Shown here one piece after another: positions 9,974-21,254 of a DNA stretch of 64,000 nt; the first letter of the stretch is position 1; each line of letters opens with the position of its first letter. The notes beneath the pieces were generated by a model. It was given only the letters and a program-made list of their open reading frames with translations. It did not search any database and had not been told where the DNA came from. Source of the DNA: Vibrio injensis (GTDB taxonomy: Bacteria; Pseudomonadota; Gammaproteobacteria; Enterobacterales; Vibrionaceae); NCBI RefSeq assembly GCF_001895205.1, contig NZ_BDJF01000025.1, forward strand, positions 62,001 to 126,000, written 5' to 3'. The translations under genes were made by a program, and so were the position numbers.

Positions 9974-10594
9974 TTACTTAGAGTAAAGCTCGACGATCAA
10001 TTGTTCGTTGATGTCAGCAGATAGGTCTGAACGTTCAGGCAAACGCTTGAATGTACCTTCCATCTGGCTTGCATCTACTTCAATCCAAGTTGGTTTTTCG
10101 CGTTGTTCTGCAACTTCTAGAGCTGCTTTAATGCGAGATTGCTTTTTCGCTTTCTCACGGATTGCAACAACGTCGTTAGCCGCAACATTGAAAGAAGGTA
10201 CGTTTACAACGCTACCGTTTACTAGGATAGCTTTATGGCTAACCAATTGACGTGCTTCAGCGCGAGTTGCACCAAAACCCATACGGTAAACTACGTTGTC
10301 CAAACGGCCTTCAAGAAGCTGAAGTAGGTTTTCACCCGTGTTGCCTTTTAGGCGCGCAGCTTCTTTGTAGTAGTTACGGAATTGTTTTTCTAGAACGCCA
10401 TAGATACGACGAACTTTTTGCTTCTCACGAAGCTGAACGCCATACTCAGATAGACGACCGCGACGAGCGCCGTGTACACCTGGTGCGTTATCAATTTTAC
10501 ACTTGGTATCAATCGCACGAACGCCTGACTTAAGGAACAAGTCAGTACCTTCGCGGCGGCTAAGCTTCAGCTTAGGACCCAAATATCTTGCCAT
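9974..10594 (-). CDS. rpsD: 30S ribosomal protein S4
   Basis: S4 is a primary 16S rRNA-binding protein that starts 30S assembly and, in enterobacteria, represses the alpha operon by binding its leader. It has 206 residues and begins [20 protein letters not shown]; the S4 RNA-binding domain includes [21 protein letters not shown]. The alpha operon leader here (11388-11490) keeps the hairpin architecture of the S4 target, so autogenous control is likely conserved. Confidence 0.98.
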   Translation of the reverse strand: MARYLGPKLKLSRREGTDLFLKSGVRAIDTKCKIDNAPGVHGARRGRLSEYGVQLREKQKVRRIYGVLEKQFRNYYKEAARLKGNTGENLLQLLEGRLDNVVYRMGFGATRAEARQLVSHKAILVNGSVVNVPSFNVAANDVVAIREKAKKQSRIKAALEVAEQREKPTWIEVDASQMEGTFKRLPERSDLSADINEQLIVELYSK

Positions 10595-10621
10595 GATCTT
10601 TCTCCAATGTTCCCAGAAACG

Positions 10622-11017
<396 letters not shown>

Positions 11018-11030
11018 CTACCCTTCCCGA

Positions 11031-11387
11031 TTATTTCTTGATCGGCTTACGCGGACCCTTACGGGTGCGAGCGTTGGTTTTAGTACGCTGTCCACGTAGT
11101 GGTAGACTGCGACGATGACGAAGACCACGATAGCAACCAAGGTCCATAAGACGCTTGATGTTCATGGAAACTTCACGACGAAGATCACCCTCTACAGTGT
11201 ATTTAGCTACACCATCACGCAGTTGATCGATCTGCTCTTCAGTTAGTTCACTGATCTTAACACTTTCAGCAATACCCACGTCAGCTAGGATAGCTTTTGA
11301 ACGGGTTTTACCGATGCCGTAGATTGCAGTTAATGCGATCACAGCATGCTTTTGATCAGGAATGTTAATGCCTGCTATACGGGCCAC
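11031..11387 (-). CDS. rpsM: 30S ribosomal protein S13
   Basis: S13 sits in the head of the 30S subunit and forms intersubunit bridges. It has 118 residues, begins [20 protein letters not shown] and ends with the basic tail [16 protein letters not shown] that reaches toward P-site tRNA. It is the first gene of the alpha operon, and its start codon lies just after the S4-type leader, where translation of the operon would be controlled. Confidence 0.98.
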   Translation of the reverse strand: MARIAGINIPDQKHAVIALTAIYGIGKTRSKAILADVGIAESVKISELTEEQIDQLRDGVAKYTVEGDLRREVSMNIKRLMDLGCYRGLRHRRSLPLRGQRTKTNARTRKGPRKPIKK

Positions 11388-11490
11388 TATTCACTCCTAG
11401 TACTTTCTATAAAAGAATTATCCGCAGCAAAGCCCGTCGAGGATACGCTGCGGGATACTACTTCTTTTGCACGCAAAAGGTAGGCCGAGA
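11388..11490 (-). promoter_or_regulatory. Alpha operon leader, probable S4-binding regulatory RNA
   Basis: The untranslated leader ahead of rpsM contains CCGCAGC at 11422-11428 pairing with GCTGCGG at 11447-11453, and an inner CCCG/CGGG element that could form further pairing. In E. coli the equivalent region folds into a pseudoknot, bound by S4, that traps the 30S subunit at the rpsM start. The position and stem are visible here; the pseudoknot itself is inferred. Confidence 0.6.
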
Positions 11491-11519
11491 AATATACTCG
11501 ACCACCCTTTAATTTTCAA
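11491..11519 (-). promoter_or_regulatory. Alpha operon promoter
   Basis: On the minus strand TTGAAA (11519-11514) and TATATT (11496-11491) are separated by exactly 17 bp, a good sigma-70 promoter. It lies between rpmJ, the last gene of spc, and the alpha leader. Confidence 0.7.
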
Positions 11520-11536
11520 GTAAAAATTTCTGCTTA

Positions 11537-11650
11537 TTAGCCTTGGCGCTGCTTGTGCTTTGGCTCACTGCAAATCACGCGAACGACACCGTTACGCTTG
11601 ATAACTTTACAGTTACGGCAGATTTTTTTAACGGAAGCACGAACTTTCAT
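11537..11650 (-). CDS. rpmJ: 50S ribosomal protein L36
   Basis: A 37-residue zinc-ribbon ribosomal protein. Translation from the ATG at 11650 gives [20 protein letters not shown] and ends [11 protein letters not shown] before TAA. The four zinc ligands C11, C14, C27 and H32 are present, so this is the zinc-binding form rather than the zinc-free paralogue. It lies 38 nt after secY as the last gene of the spc operon. Confidence 0.97.
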
Positions 11651-11688
11651 TGCTAAACTCCGTAAATCTAACTTAAATGGCGACCGTA

Positions 11689-13023
11689 TTAACGGCCATA
11701 GCCTTTTAAATTTGCCTTTTTCAACACAGAGTCATATTGATTTGACATCAAATGAGTCTGTACCTGTGCCATAAAGTCCATAATAACCACTACTACAATC
11801 AGTAATGATGTACCGCCGAAGTAGAAACGTACGTTCCACGCGACCATCATGAACTCAGGGATCAGACAGATAAAGGTAATGTATAACGCACCAGCTAGGG
11901 TTAAACGAGTCATTACTTTATCAATGTATCTTGCTGTCTGTTCGCCTGGGCGGATACCGGGTACGAATGCACCTGACTTCTTCAGGTTATCTGCTGTTTC
12001 ACGTGGGTTGAAAACCAACGCTGTATAAAAGAAACAGAAGAAAATAATCGCTGCAGCATAAAGCATTACATACAATGGCTGACCAGGGCTAAGCGCTAAT
12101 GAAACGTCTGTTAACCAGCCGAACCATTGGCTCTCACCATTTTGACCAAACCACTGAGCGAGTGTTCCTGGGAACAAAATAATGCTTGATGCAAAAATTG
12201 CAGGTATAACACCAGCCATATTTATCTTTAATGGCAAGTGAGTACTTTGCGCTGCAAAAACTTTACGACCTTGTTGACGCTTTGCGTAGTTGACAACGAT
12301 ACGACGCTGACCACGCTCCATGAAAACAACAAAGTAAATCACAGCAAAAGCTAATACCGCAATCAACAACAAAAGAAGCACATGCAGTTCACCTTGACGC
12401 GCTTGCTCGATAGTATGTCCTATTGCCGAAGGCAATCCAGCAACAATACCTGCAAATATAAGAATGGAGATACCATTCCCAATCCCTCGCTCTGTAATTT
12501 GTTCACCTAACCACATCAAGAACATGGTACCGGTTACTAAACTTACGGTCGCAATCAGGGTAAACATGGTTTGGTCGATAACAACCAGATTGTTGACCAT
12601 GTTTGGTAAGCCTGTTGCAATACCTATAGCTTGGAATGTTGCAAGTACAAGCGTGCCGTAGCGCGTATATTGGCTTATCTTACGACGGCCTGCTTCACCC
12701 TCTTTTTTGAGCTCGGCTAACGCTGGATGAACTACAGTTAGCAACTGGACAACAATTGATGCCGAAATATACGGCATGATGCCCAGTGCTAATATAGATG
12801 CACGCTCAAGAGCACCACCAGAGAACATGTTAAACATCTCTATGATGGTACCTTTTTGCTGTTCGAACAAATCGGCAAGTACAGCAGCGTCAATACCAGG
12901 AATCGGCACAAAAGAGCCCGCTCGGAATACTAAAAGTGCACCAATTACGAATAATAAGCGCGACTTCAACTCACCTAAGCCGCTCTGAGCACTACGAAAA
13001 TCTTGTCCTGGTTTCTTAGCCAT
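11689..13023 (-). CDS. secY: Protein translocase subunit SecY
   Basis: The channel subunit of the SecYEG translocon in the inner membrane, through which signal-peptide-bearing proteins and many membrane proteins pass. It has 444 residues and about ten hydrophobic segments. Recognisable parts are the plug/TM2 region [37 protein letters not shown] and the cytoplasmic loop with [23 protein letters not shown], which contacts SecA and ribosomes. It lies between rplO and rpmJ as in other gamma-proteobacteria. Confidence 0.98.
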
Positions 13024-13043
13024 CTGTACCTCAATCCTCGAGA

Positions 13044-13478
13044 TTATTCCTCGATTTTACCGCCTGCAGCTTCGATTGCAGCTTTAGCGCCTTTAGTCAC
13101 GCGCAGACCTTTAACAGTCACTGCTTTGTTGATCTCACCAGAAAGAACGATTTTAACGAATTCAATATTCTTCGTTACAAGGTTCGCTGCTTTCAAGCTG
13201 TTTAGATCAACAATGTCACCTGTTACTTTCGCTAGCTCAGCTAGACGAATTTCAGCAGTCACAAGACTCTTACGAGAAGTGAAACCAAACTTAGGTAGAC
13301 GTTGTTTCAGAGGCATTTGACCGCCTTCAAAACCTGGACGAACACCGCCGCCAGAACGTGACTTTTGACCTTTGTGACCACGGCCACCAGTTTTACCAAG
13401 GCCAGAACCGATACCGCGACCTAAACGCTTCTTAGAAGGCTTAGAACCCTCAGCCGGCGATAGAGTATTCAAATGCAT
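13044..13478 (-). CDS. rplO: 50S ribosomal protein L15
   Basis: L15 binds 23S rRNA and joins late in 50S assembly. It has 144 residues; the glycine-rich N-terminal extension [20 protein letters not shown] is the family mark, and the globular C-terminal part ends [13 protein letters not shown]. It is located between rpmD and secY in the spc operon. Confidence 0.98.
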   Translation of the reverse strand: MHLNTLSPAEGSKPSKKRLGRGIGSGLGKTGGRGHKGQKSRSGGGVRPGFEGGQMPLKQRLPKFGFTSRKSLVTAEIRLAELAKVTGDIVDLNSLKAANLVTKNIEFVKIVLSGEINKAVTVKGLRVTKGAKAAIEAAGGKIEE

Positions 13479-13483
13479 TCTGA

Positions 13484-13660
13484 TTACTCCTCAACTTTAA
13501 CCATGTAGTAAACCTTGTTGATCATACCGCGTACACACGGAGTATCTTCAAGTTCTACTGTATGGTTGATTTTACGAAGACCTAAACCACGCAAAGTAGC
13601 TTTATGCTTTGGTAGGCGACCAATTGAGCTTTTAGTTTGAGTTACTTTAATAGTTGCCAT
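13484..13660 (-). CDS. rpmD: 50S ribosomal protein L30
   Basis: A 58-residue protein. Translation from the ATG at 13660 gives [20 protein letters not shown] and, after [14 protein letters not shown], ends [13 protein letters not shown] before TAA at 13484-13486. The [15 protein letters not shown] core is the L30 signature. It fills the 188-bp gap between rpsE and rplO, with 6 nt to rpsE. Confidence 0.97.
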
Positions 13661-13666
13661 GTGTTC

Positions 13667-14170
13667 TTACTCCGAAATCGCTTCAACAGTTAGACCACGT
13701 TTAGCTGCAACCATTTCTGGTGACTTAACATCTACTAGAGCGTCGATCGTAGCACGAACGATGTTGATAGGGTTCGTAGAACCGTATGCTTTAGATAGAA
13801 CGTTATGTACGCCGGCAACTTCAAGTACAGCACGCATCGCACCACCGGCGATAACACCTGTACCTTCTGCAGCTGGCTGCATGTAAACTTTAGAGCCCGA
13901 GTGGCGACCTTTCACTGGATGGTGAAGAGTGCCTTCGTTAAGTGCGATAGTAAACATGTTACGACGCGCTTTTTCCATTGCTTTTTGAATCGCTGCAGGT
14001 ACTTCACGTGCTTTGCCGTAACCGAAACCTACACGACCATTACCGTCACCAACTACTGTTAGTGCAGTGAAGCTCATGATTCGACCACCTTTAACCGTTT
14101 TAGAAACACGGTTAACTGCGATTAATTTTTCTTGCAAATCATTCGCTTGAACTTGTTGTTCTTTAGCCAT
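13667..14170 (-). CDS. rpsE: 30S ribosomal protein S5
   Basis: S5 contributes to decoding fidelity and mRNA helicase activity at the entry channel; changes in its loop give spectinomycin resistance. It has 167 residues, with the double-stranded RNA-binding fold [20 protein letters not shown] and [19 protein letters not shown]. It lies between rplR and rpmD. Confidence 0.98.
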   Translation of the reverse strand: MAKEQQVQANDLQEKLIAVNRVSKTVKGGRIMSFTALTVVGDGNGRVGFGYGKAREVPAAIQKAMEKARRNMFTIALNEGTLHHPVKGRHSGSKVYMQPAAEGTGVIAGGAMRAVLEVAGVHNVLSKAYGSTNPINIVRATIDALVDVKSPEMVAAKRGLTVEAISE

Positions 14171-14184
14171 CTTCCAACCCTACC

Positions 14185-14538
14185 TTAGAATTTCAGACCA
14201 GCTTCGCGAGCAGATTCTGCTAGCGCGGCTACTCGACCGTGGTATTGGAAACCAGAACGATCAAACGCAACTGACGATACGCCTTTTTCAAGCGCACGCT
14301 CAGCAACAGTTTTACCTACTGCTTTTGCTGCATCGATGTTACCAGTATTCTTCACTTGCTCACGGATCGCTTTTTCTACAGTAGAAGCTGCGGCGATAAC
14401 CTCAGAGCCATTAGCTGCAATCACTTGAGCGTACACGTGACGAGGAGTACGGTGTACTACTAGGCGAGTTGCACCCAGTTCTGCAATCTTACGACGTGCG
14501 CGTGTAGCACGACGGATGCGAGATGCTTTCTTATCCAT
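14185..14538 (-). CDS. rplR: 50S ribosomal protein L18
   Basis: L18 binds 5S rRNA and links it to 23S rRNA in the central protuberance. It has 117 residues, begins [18 protein letters not shown] and contains [14 protein letters not shown] and the terminal [19 protein letters not shown] typical of the family. Confidence 0.98.
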   Translation of the reverse strand: MDKKASRIRRATRARRKIAELGATRLVVHRTPRHVYAQVIAANGSEVIAAASTVEKAIREQVKNTGNIDAAKAVGKTVAERALEKGVSSVAFDRSGFQYHGRVAALAESAREAGLKF

Positions 14539-14547
14539 AGTGTTACC

Positions 14548-15081
14548 TTACTTCTTCTTAGCTTCTTTAGTACGCACATTTTCATCTGCGTAACGAATAC
14601 CTTTACCTTTATAAGGCTCAGGCGCGCGGTAAGAACGAATGTCAGCCGCAACTTGACCAACTTCTTGCTTATCACAACCAGTTAGGACAATTTCAGTTTG
14701 GCTTGGACATTCGGCTTTAACACCCGCTGGCAACTCGTGCTCAACAGGGTGAGAGAAGCCTAGAGTTAGACCTACAGCGTTGCCTTTCATAGCAGCACGG
14801 TAACCTACACCCTTAAGAACGAGCTTCTTAGTAAAGCCTTCAGTAACACCAACAACCATATTGTTCACTAGTGCACGAGCAGTACCTGCTTGAGCCCAAG
14901 CGTTTGCGATTCCCTCACGAGGACCGAACGTTAGGTTGTTTTCTTCCTGTGCGATCACGACGCCAGTATGAACTACACGAGATAGCTCACCTTTAGGACC
15001 TTTAACCGTGATCTCTTGGCCGTTTAGTTTCACCTCTACGCCAGCTGGAATAGCGACAGGTGCTTTAGCAACACGAGACAT
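14548..15081 (-). CDS. rplF: 50S ribosomal protein L6
   Basis: L6 lies near the factor-binding site of the 50S subunit. It has 177 residues, begins [20 protein letters not shown] and contains the C-terminal RNA-binding stretch [16 protein letters not shown]. It lies between rpsH and rplR. Confidence 0.98.
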   Translation of the reverse strand: MSRVAKAPVAIPAGVEVKLNGQEITVKGPKGELSRVVHTGVVIAQEENNLTFGPREGIANAWAQAGTARALVNNMVVGVTEGFTKKLVLKGVGYRAAMKGNAVGLTLGFSHPVEHELPAGVKAECPSQTEIVLTGCDKQEVGQVAADIRSYRAPEPYKGKGIRYADENVRTKEAKKK

Positions 15082-15097
15082 GTTCTACTCCTATTTA

Positions 15098-15490
15098 TTA
15101 AGCTACGTAGCAAATGATTTCACCGCCAAGACCTGCTTTACGAGCAGCGCGATCTGACATCAGACCCTTGGAAGTGGAAACAACAGCAACACCAAGACCG
15201 CCCATCACTGATGGTAGTTCGTCTTTCTTCTTATAAACACGAAGACCTGGACGAGACACGCGCTTGATTTGCTCGATTACTGGTTTAGCTTGGAAGTACT
15301 TAAGAGTAACTTCTAGCTCAGGTTTTGCTTCGCCTTCAACAGCGAAGTCTGCGATATAACCTTCAGCTTTAAGTAGTGCAGCAATTGCAACTTTAAGCTT
15401 TGAAGAAGGCATTTTAACAGCAACTTTGTTTGCTGCCTGACCGTTACGAATACGGGTCAGCATATCCGAAATCGGATCTTGCATGCTCAT
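15098..15490 (-). CDS. rpsH: 30S ribosomal protein S8
   Basis: S8 is a primary 16S rRNA-binding protein and, in E. coli, the repressor of the spc operon through a target at rplE. It has 130 residues, begins [20 protein letters not shown] and ends [11 protein letters not shown]. Whether the rplX-rplE region here carries an S8 target was not resolved by eye. Confidence 0.98.
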   Translation of the reverse strand: MSMQDPISDMLTRIRNGQAANKVAVKMPSSKLKVAIAALLKAEGYIADFAVEGEAKPELEVTLKYFQAKPVIEQIKRVSRPGLRVYKKKDELPSVMGGLGVAVVSTSKGLMSDRAARKAGLGGEIICYVA

Positions 15491-15519
15491 AAACTTTACT
15501 CCAAATGATTAAGTGGCAA

Positions 15520-15825
15520 TTACCAGCTGGCCTTACGAAGTCCAGGAATCTCGCCTTTCATGCAAGCTTCACGAACTTTAATACGGCTCAGACCGAATTT
15601 ACGTAGGAAACCGTGTGGACGACCAGTTTGGTTGCAACGGTTGCGCTTACGTGATGCACTCGAATCACGTGGAAGTGATTGCAATTTAAGAACTGCATTC
15701 CAACGATCTTCTTCAGATGCGTTTACATCGCTGATGATAGCTTTAAGTGTTGCACGCTTTTCTGCGTACTGAACTACTAGCTTTGCACGTTTTACTTCAC
15801 GTGCTTTCATTGATTGTTTAGCCAT
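15520..15825 (-). CDS. rpsN: 30S ribosomal protein S14, zinc-free type
   Basis: S14 assembles into the 30S head. It has 101 residues, the long form, and lacks the CxxC...CxxC ribbon of the short zinc form: only two cysteines are present (in the CNQTGRP and ACMKGEIPG segments). It starts [18 protein letters not shown] and ends IPGLRKASW. Confidence 0.98.
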   Translation of the reverse strand: MAKQSMKAREVKRAKLVVQYAEKRATLKAIISDVNASEEDRWNAVLKLQSLPRDSSASRKRNRCNQTGRPHGFLRKFGLSRIKVREACMKGEIPGLRKASW

Positions 15826-15842
15826 AACAGTAACCCTTCACC

Positions 15843-16382
15843 TTACTTACGGAATGGGAAGTTAAAGGCAGCCAGCAGAGCACGGCCTTCCTCATCGGTA
15901 CCAGCAGACGTCGTGATAGTGATATCAAGACCGCGTACACGATCGACTTTATCGTAGTCGATTTCCGGAAAGATGATTTGCTCGCGAACGCCCATGCTGT
16001 AGTTACCGCGTCCGTCAAAAGACTTAGCGCTAACACCACGGAAATCTCGTACACGTGGTAGAGCGATAAAAATCAAACGCTCTAAGAAATCCCACATGCG
16101 CTCGCCACGCAAGGTTACTTTACAACCAATTGGGTAGCCTTCACGGATTTTGAAACCAGCTACAGATTTGCGCGCTTTAGTGATAAGTGGCTTTTGACCA
16201 GAGATGGTCGCCATATCAGAAGCTGCGTTTTCTAGTAGTTTCTTATCGTTGATTGCTTCACCAACGCCCATATTGAGGGTGATTTTCTCAATTCTAGGGA
16301 CTTGCATGACGCTTGTGTAACCGAACTGTTTGGCCAGTTCAGCGACTACAGACGACTTGTAGTAATCATGCAGTTTCGCCAT
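15843..16382 (-). CDS. rplE: 50S ribosomal protein L5
   Basis: L5 binds 5S rRNA with L18 and contacts P-site tRNA. It has 179 residues. The start at 16382 ([19 protein letters not shown]) is chosen because it matches the family and leaves 22 nt to rplX; the reading frame is open farther upstream, but that part overlaps rplX. The terminal [14 protein letters not shown] is typical. Confidence 0.98.
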   Translation of the reverse strand: MAKLHDYYKSSVVAELAKQFGYTSVMQVPRIEKITLNMGVGEAINDKKLLENAASDMATISGQKPLITKARKSVAGFKIREGYPIGCKVTLRGERMWDFLERLIFIALPRVRDFRGVSAKSFDGRGNYSMGVREQIIFPEIDYDKVDRVRGLDITITTSAGTDEEGRALLAAFNFPFRK

Positions 16383-16404
16383 AGTAGAACTCCAAATTAC
16401 TCTA

Positions 16405-16722
16405 TTAGTTAGAAACGATTTCGTTGTTAGACTTAAAGAAACGAACTTTCTTACCATCTTCGAAACGGAAACCGATACGGTCCGCTTTACCGGTTGCTGC
16501 ATTAAAGATAGCAATGTTAGATGCATCAATCGCTGCTTCTTGCTCTACGATACCACCTTGGATACCAAGCGCAGGAACTGGCTTTTGATGTTTCTTAACT
16601 AGATTGATACCTTCAACGATAACTTTACCAGTTGTTAGAACCTTAGTTACTTTACCTTTCTTGCCTTTGTCTTTCCCAGCAAGAACGATCACTTCGTCAT
16701 TACGACGGATTTTAGCTGCCAT
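16405..16722 (-). CDS. rplX: 50S ribosomal protein L24
   Basis: L24 is an assembly initiator of the large subunit and carries a KOW motif near its N terminus ([20 protein letters not shown]). It has 105 residues and lies between rplN and rplE. Confidence 0.98.
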   Translation of the reverse strand: MAAKIRRNDEVIVLAGKDKGKKGKVTKVLTTGKVIVEGINLVKKHQKPVPALGIQGGIVEQEAAIDASNIAIFNAATGKADRIGFRFEDGKKVRFFKSNNEIVSN

Positions 16723-16735
16723 TTTTTGCCGCTCC

Positions 16736-17107
16736 TTACAGAACTTCAGGTGCTAGTGACACAATCTTCATGAATTTCGCGTTACGAAGCTCACGAGTCA
16801 CTGGACCAAAGATACGTGTACCGATTGGTTGCTCGGTATTGTTGTTTAGCAATACGCAAGCATTACGGTCGAAGCGAATGACAGAACCGTCTGGACGACG
16901 TACGCCTTTACGGGTGCGAACTACCACCGCCTTCAATACATCACCTTTTTTCACTTTACCGCGAGGAATTGCTTCTTTCACAGTAACTTTGATGATGTCG
17001 CCAACATGGGCGTAACGACGGTGAGAGCCACCCAGAACCTTAATACACATTACGCTGCGAGCGCCTGAGTTATCAGCTGCGTCCAGCATACTTTGCATTT
17101 GGATCAT
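16736..17107 (-). CDS. rplN: 50S ribosomal protein L14
   Basis: L14 forms intersubunit bridges and is the binding site of the silencing factor RsfS. It has 123 residues, begins [20 protein letters not shown] and ends [12 protein letters not shown]. It is the first gene of the spc operon, behind its own extended -10 promoter and the terminator of the S10 operon. Confidence 0.98.
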   Translation of the reverse strand: MIQMQSMLDAADNSGARSVMCIKVLGGSHRRYAHVGDIIKVTVKEAIPRGKVKKGDVLKAVVVRTRKGVRRPDGSVIRFDRNACVLLNNNTEQPIGTRIFGPVTRELRNAKFMKIVSLAPEVL

Positions 17108-17178
17108 GTTAGTGCTCCGCTAAATATTAAAAAAACTAGACCCATCTCGGGTCGGGCTGCCTCTTTAAAGGGACGCGA

Positions 17179-17190
17179 ATTGTACCACCC
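17179..17190 (-). promoter_or_regulatory. Probable spc operon promoter (extended -10)
   Basis: On the minus strand TGGTACAAT (17187-17179) matches an extended -10 element (TGn followed by TACAAT), about 70 bp upstream of rplN. TTGACT occurs farther upstream but at 22 bp spacing, too far for a normal -35, so the call rests on the extended -10. Confidence 0.5.
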
Positions 17191-17210
17191 TTTTTTGTGA
17201 TTGGGTAGTC

Positions 17211-17246
17211 AAAAAACAAGCGGCCCCAAAAATAATCGGGGCCGCT
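17211..17246 (-). terminator. Intrinsic terminator of the S10 operon
   Basis: A perfect 10-bp GC-rich stem AGCGGCCCCG-type (17219-17246, loop near ATTATTTT) is followed on the minus strand by a T-rich run. It sits 20 nt after the rpsQ stop codon and separates S10 from spc. Confidence 0.85.
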
Positions 17247-17267
17247 GTATTCGCATTAAAAGCTCAA

Positions 17268-17522
17268 TTAAATTTTCGCTTTTTCTACTACTTTTACCAA
17301 AGTCCAAGACTTAGTCTTAGACAGTGGACGACACTCACGGATTTCAACGGTATCGCCTGCGCCACACTCGTTGTTTTCATCATGTGCGTGTACTTTAGTC
17401 GTGCGACGAACGAATTTACCGTAAATTGGGTGCTTCACGAAACGTTCGATAGCAACAACGATAGATTTGTCCATCTTGTCACTGATAACACGACCTTGTT
17501 GGGTACGAATTTTATCGCTCAT
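17268..17522 (-). CDS. rpsQ: 30S ribosomal protein S17
   Basis: S17 is an OB-fold primary binder of 16S rRNA. It has 84 residues with [20 protein letters not shown] and the mid-region [20 protein letters not shown]. It is the last gene of the S10 operon; its stop is followed by a strong terminator. Confidence 0.98.
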   Translation of the reverse strand: MSDKIRTQQGRVISDKMDKSIVVAIERFVKHPIYGKFVRRTTKVHAHDENNECGAGDTVEIRECRPLSKTKSWTLVKVVEKAKI

Positions 17523-17713
17523 TATGCGCCTGCCTTCTCAGTCAAAACAGTTTTCACACGTGCGATATCACGACGGACAGCTTTCAGAGTATGAGTTTGC
17601 TGTAGTTGACCAGTCGCTGCTTGCATGCGCAAGTTGAACTGCTCTTTCAACAAACCTAGTAGCTCTGCATTAAGCTCTTCAACGTTTTTCTCGCGTAGAT
17701 CTTGTGCTTTCAT
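17522..17713 (-). CDS. rpmC: 50S ribosomal protein L29
   Basis: L29 lies at the exit of the peptide tunnel and helps dock trigger factor and SRP. With the ATG at 17713 it has 63 residues ([19 protein letters not shown]), the usual length; an in-frame GTG one codon upstream is less likely. The start overlaps the rplP stop by one base (TGATG), implying translational coupling, and its own stop overlaps the rpsQ start. Confidence 0.97.
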   Translation of the reverse strand: MKAQDLREKNVEELNAELLGLLKEQFNLRMQAATGQLQQTHTLKAVRRDIARVKTVLTEKAGA

Positions 17714-18123
17714 CACATCACCTGCTTAGTTACAAATGTAGTCTTGAATGGCAGTTTACGTGCCGCTAGGCGGAACGCTTCACGAGCCAATTCTTCAGGT
17801 ACACCATCAACTTCGTACATCACCTTGCCAGGTTGGATTTGGGCTACCCAGTACTCAACGTTACCTTTACCCTTACCTTGACGAACTTCAAGTGGTTTTT
17901 CTGTGATTGGTTTGTCTGGGAACACACGGATCCAGATTTTACCTTGACGCTTAATGTGACGTGTCATAGCACGACGTGCCGCTTCGATTTGACGAGCAGT
18001 TAGACGACCACGGCCTACAGCTTTCAAACCAAAGGTGCCGAAGCTTACTTCAGTACCTTTTGCTAGACCACGGTTACGACCTGTGTGAACCTTACGGAAC
18101 TTGGTACGTTTAGGTTGTAGCAT
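17713..18123 (-). CDS. rplP: 50S ribosomal protein L16
   Basis: L16 organises the A-site finger region of 23S rRNA and contacts tRNA. It has 136 residues, begins [19 protein letters not shown] and contains GSFGL-like [20 protein letters not shown] and the [12 protein letters not shown] segment. It lies 11 nt after rpsC. Confidence 0.98.
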   Translation of the reverse strand: MLQPKRTKFRKVHTGRNRGLAKGTEVSFGTFGLKAVGRGRLTARQIEAARRAMTRHIKRQGKIWIRVFPDKPITEKPLEVRQGKGKGNVEYWVAQIQPGKVMYEVDGVPEELAREAFRLAARKLPFKTTFVTKQVM

Positions 18124-18134
18124 CTGTCGACTCC

Positions 18135-18833
18135 TTACTTACGGCCTTTGCGCTGCTTCTTAGGCTTGTCAGCCTTTGGCTCTACTGCGTTAGCAGCTGG
18201 CATACCGCCTAGGATTTCACCTTTGAAGATCCAGACTTTAACACCAATCACACCATAGGTAGTGTGAGCCGAAGAAGTTGCGTAATCAATGTCAGCACGT
18301 AGTGTATGTAGAGGCACACGGCCTTCACGATACCACTCAGAACGTGCAATTTCAGCGCCGCCTAAACGGCCACTTACTTCCACTTTGATACCTTTAGCGC
18401 CTAGACGCATAGCGTTTTGTACCGCGCGCTTCATAGCACGACGGAACATAACACGACGCTCTAGTTGAGACGCGATGCTATCAGCCACTAGCTGGCCGTC
18501 TAGCTCAGGTTTACGTACTTCAGAAATATTGATCTGAGCTGGTACACCTGCAATCTTCGCTACTGCTGCGCGTAGCTTCTCAACGTCTTCACCTTTCTTA
18601 CCGATAACCACGCCTGGACGAGCAGTGTGAATAGTCACACGAATACTCTTAGCAGGACGCTCGATAACGATGCGTGATAGAGACGCTTTTGCCAATTCCT
18701 TAGTGAGGTATTGACGTACCTTGAAGTCGCCGTCTAGGTTGTCAGCGAAATCTTTGGTATTAGCAAACCATGTAGCATTCCAAGGCTTAACGATGCCTAG
18801 ACGAATACCATTAGGATGTACTTTCTGACCCAT
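18135..18833 (-). CDS. rpsC: 30S ribosomal protein S3
   Basis: S3 lies at the mRNA entry channel. It has 232 residues, begins [19 protein letters not shown], contains the KH-domain loop [15 protein letters not shown] (GxxG motif) near residues 75-90, and ends with a basic tail. It is followed by rplP and preceded by rplV. Confidence 0.98.
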   Translation of the reverse strand: MGQKVHPNGIRLGIVKPWNATWFANTKDFADNLDGDFKVRQYLTKELAKASLSRIVIERPAKSIRVTIHTARPGVVIGKKGEDVEKLRAAVAKIAGVPAQINISEVRKPELDGQLVADSIASQLERRVMFRRAMKRAVQNAMRLGAKGIKVEVSGRLGGAEIARSEWYREGRVPLHTLRADIDYATSSAHTTYGVIGVKVWIFKGEILGGMPAANAVEPKADKPKKQRKGRK

Positions 18834-18852
18834 TGCTTACTCTCCTAGTCTC

Positions 18853-19185
18853 TTAGCGGTCTGCGACAACAATAGTGATGTGGCTTGAACGCTTCAAGAT
18901 ACGATCCGCACGACCTTTTGCACGAGGCATAATACGCTTCATGGTTGGGCCCTCATCTACGAAGATTTTAGCGACACGTAGATCGTCAATGTCAGCACCT
19001 TCGTTGTGCTCCGCGTTAGCGATTGCTGACTCTAGAACCTTCTTAATCAGTTCAGCTGCTTTTTTGTTGCTGAACGTTAGCGTTTCTAGAGCTTGGTCAA
19101 CTGACTTACCACGAATTTGATCTGCAACTAAGCGAGCTTTCTGAGGCGAAATGCGAGCAAAGTTATGTTTAGCGAATGCTTCCAT
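18853..19185 (-). CDS. rplV: 50S ribosomal protein L22
   Basis: L22 lines the exit tunnel; its beta-hairpin loop is the site of some macrolide resistance changes. Two consecutive ATG codons follow AAGGAG; the second (19185) has 6-nt spacing and gives the normal 110-residue protein [19 protein letters not shown]. The hairpin tip [15 protein letters not shown] appears intact. Confidence 0.97.
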   Translation of the reverse strand: MEAFAKHNFARISPQKARLVADQIRGKSVDQALETLTFSNKKAAELIKKVLESAIANAEHNEGADIDDLRVAKIFVDEGPTMKRIMPRAKGRADRILKRSSHITIVVADR

Positions 19186-19195
19186 CATCTACTCC

Positions 19196-19486
<291 letters not shown>

Positions 19487-19495
19487 TTAAATAGA

Positions 19496-20320
19496 TTACT
19501 TATTACGACGACGTACGATGTACTTGTCAGTGCGTTTGTTACTACGAGTTTTGTAGCCTTTCGTTGGTACGCCCCATGGAGATACAGGATGACGACCACC
19601 AGAAGTACGGCCTTCACCACCACCATGTGGGTGATCAACAGGGTTCATTACTACACCACGTACGGTTGGACGTACGCCGCGCCAGCGTGAAGCACCCGCT
19701 TTACCAAGCTCACGTAGCATGTGCTCAGAGTTACCAACTTCACCGATTGTTGCACGGCCTTCAGAAAGTACTTTGCGCATTTCGCCAGAACGTAGACGGA
19801 TAGTAACGTATGCACCGTCGCGAGCGACAAGTTGAGCATACGCACCAGCAGAACGAGCTAGCTGTGCACCTTTACCAGGTGTTAATTCAACGTTATGAAT
19901 CGTTGAACCAACAGGGATGTTGCGCAATGGCAGAGTGTTACCTGCTTTGATTGGCGCATCAACACCAGACTGGATAGTATCACCAGCTTGGAGACCTTTA
20001 GGTGCAATGATGTAGCGACGCTCACCGTCTGCGTACAGAACTAGAGCGATGTTTGCGCTACGGTTTGGATCGTATTCTAGACGCTCAACTTTCGCTGGGA
20101 TACCGTCTTTAGTACGTTTGAAGTCAATCAAACGATAGTGTTGCTTATGACCACCACCGATATGACGTACTGTAATACGACCGTTGTTGTTACGACCACC
20201 ATTCTTAGAGTTTTTCTCTAGAAGAGGTGCGTATGGCTTACCCTTGTGGAGGTCTGCGTTAACAACTTTAACGACGTGACGACGACCAGGGGAAGTCGGC
20301 TTACATTTAACAATAGCCAT
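19496..20320 (-). CDS. rplB: 50S ribosomal protein L2
   Basis: L2 is needed for subunit association and peptidyl transfer. It has 274 residues, begins [20 protein letters not shown] and contains the conserved loop [21 protein letters not shown] near residues 224-244, whose histidine lies near the catalytic centre. Confidence 0.98.
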   Translation of the reverse strand: MAIVKCKPTSPGRRHVVKVVNADLHKGKPYAPLLEKNSKNGGRNNNGRITVRHIGGGHKQHYRLIDFKRTKDGIPAKVERLEYDPNRSANIALVLYADGERRYIIAPKGLQAGDTIQSGVDAPIKAGNTLPLRNIPVGSTIHNVELTPGKGAQLARSAGAYAQLVARDGAYVTIRLRSGEMRKVLSEGRATIGEVGNSEHMLRELGKAGASRWRGVRPTVRGVVMNPVDHPHGGGEGRTSGGRHPVSPWGVPTKGYKTRSNKRTDKYIVRRRNK

Positions 20321-20336
20321 TATTCAACTACTCCTG

Positions 20337-20639
20337 TTATTCCGCGCCGCCAACGAAGTCAAGATCTTGACCTTCTTTCAAAGTCACATACGCTTTTTTA
20401 ACGTCGCTGCGGCGACCTTGGCGTAGACCTTGACGTTTGGTCTTACCCTTAAGAATAAGAGTATTTACAGACTTAACTTCAACTTCAAATAGCTTTTCTA
20501 CAGCTGCTTTGATCTCTTTTTTAGTCGCATCTTTAGCAACTTTAAAAACGATAGTGTTCGCTTTTTCAGCTGCCATAGTGGCTTTTTCAGAGATGTGCGG
20601 TGCACGTAGAACTTTTAGTAGACGCTCTTCACGGATCAT
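20337..20639 (-). CDS. rplW: 50S ribosomal protein L23
   Basis: L23 sits at the tunnel exit and is the main docking site of trigger factor and SRP. It has 100 residues, with [20 protein letters not shown] near the N terminus. Its start codon overlaps the rplD stop by 4 nt (ATGA), implying translational coupling. Confidence 0.98.
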   Translation of the reverse strand: MIREERLLKVLRAPHISEKATMAAEKANTIVFKVAKDATKKEIKAAVEKLFEVEVKSVNTLILKGKTKRQGLRQGRRSDVKKAYVTLKEGQDLDFVGGAE

Positions 20640-21238
20640 GCCAGCATCTCCTCAACTTGCTTAACTGCAGCAGCAGTCATTAGAACCTTGTCAAATGCGA
20701 TTAGGCTTACAGGATCGATACCAGTAACATCACGCACGTCAACTTTGTATAGGTTACGAGCAGCTAAGAATAGATTCTCGTCTACTTCGCCAGTCACGAT
20801 AAGAACGTCATTTAGCTCAAGTTCTTTCAACTTTGCTGCTAGTTCTTTCGTTTTTGGTGCTTCAACCGAGAAGTTATCAACAACGATTAAACGCTCTTGA
20901 CGAACTAGCTCAGAAAGAATGCTTTTCATAGCGCCGCGGTACATTTTTTTGTTTACTTTAACGCTGTGATCTTGTGGTTTCGCAGCAAAAGTAACACCAC
21001 CTGTACGCCAGATTGGGCTACGGATTGTACCAGCACGTGCACGGCCAGTACCTTTTTGACGCCATGGCTTAGCGCCACCGCCAGAAACTTCTGAACGTGT
21101 CTTTTGAGCACGAGTACCTTGACGAGCACCTGCTGCATACGCAACAACTACTTGATGTACAAGAGCTTCGTTGAACTCACGTCCGAAAGTAGTTTCGGAA
21201 ACAGTTAGTGCGTTAGCACCTTTAACCATCAATTCCAT
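20636..21238 (-). CDS. rplD: 50S ribosomal protein L4
   Basis: L4 lines the exit tunnel and, in E. coli, represses the S10 operon at both transcription and translation by acting on the leader. It has 200 residues; the tunnel loop [19 protein letters not shown] near residues 62-80 is conserved. The gene lies between rplC and rplW. Confidence 0.98.
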   Translation of the reverse strand: MELMVKGANALTVSETTFGREFNEALVHQVVVAYAAGARQGTRAQKTRSEVSGGGAKPWRQKGTGRARAGTIRSPIWRTGGVTFAAKPQDHSVKVNKKMYRGAMKSILSELVRQERLIVVDNFSVEAPKTKELAAKLKELELNDVLIVTGEVDENLFLAARNLYKVDVRDVTGIDPVSLIAFDKVLMTAAAVKQVEEMLA

Positions 21239-21254
21239 TACTTACTCCTAGACG

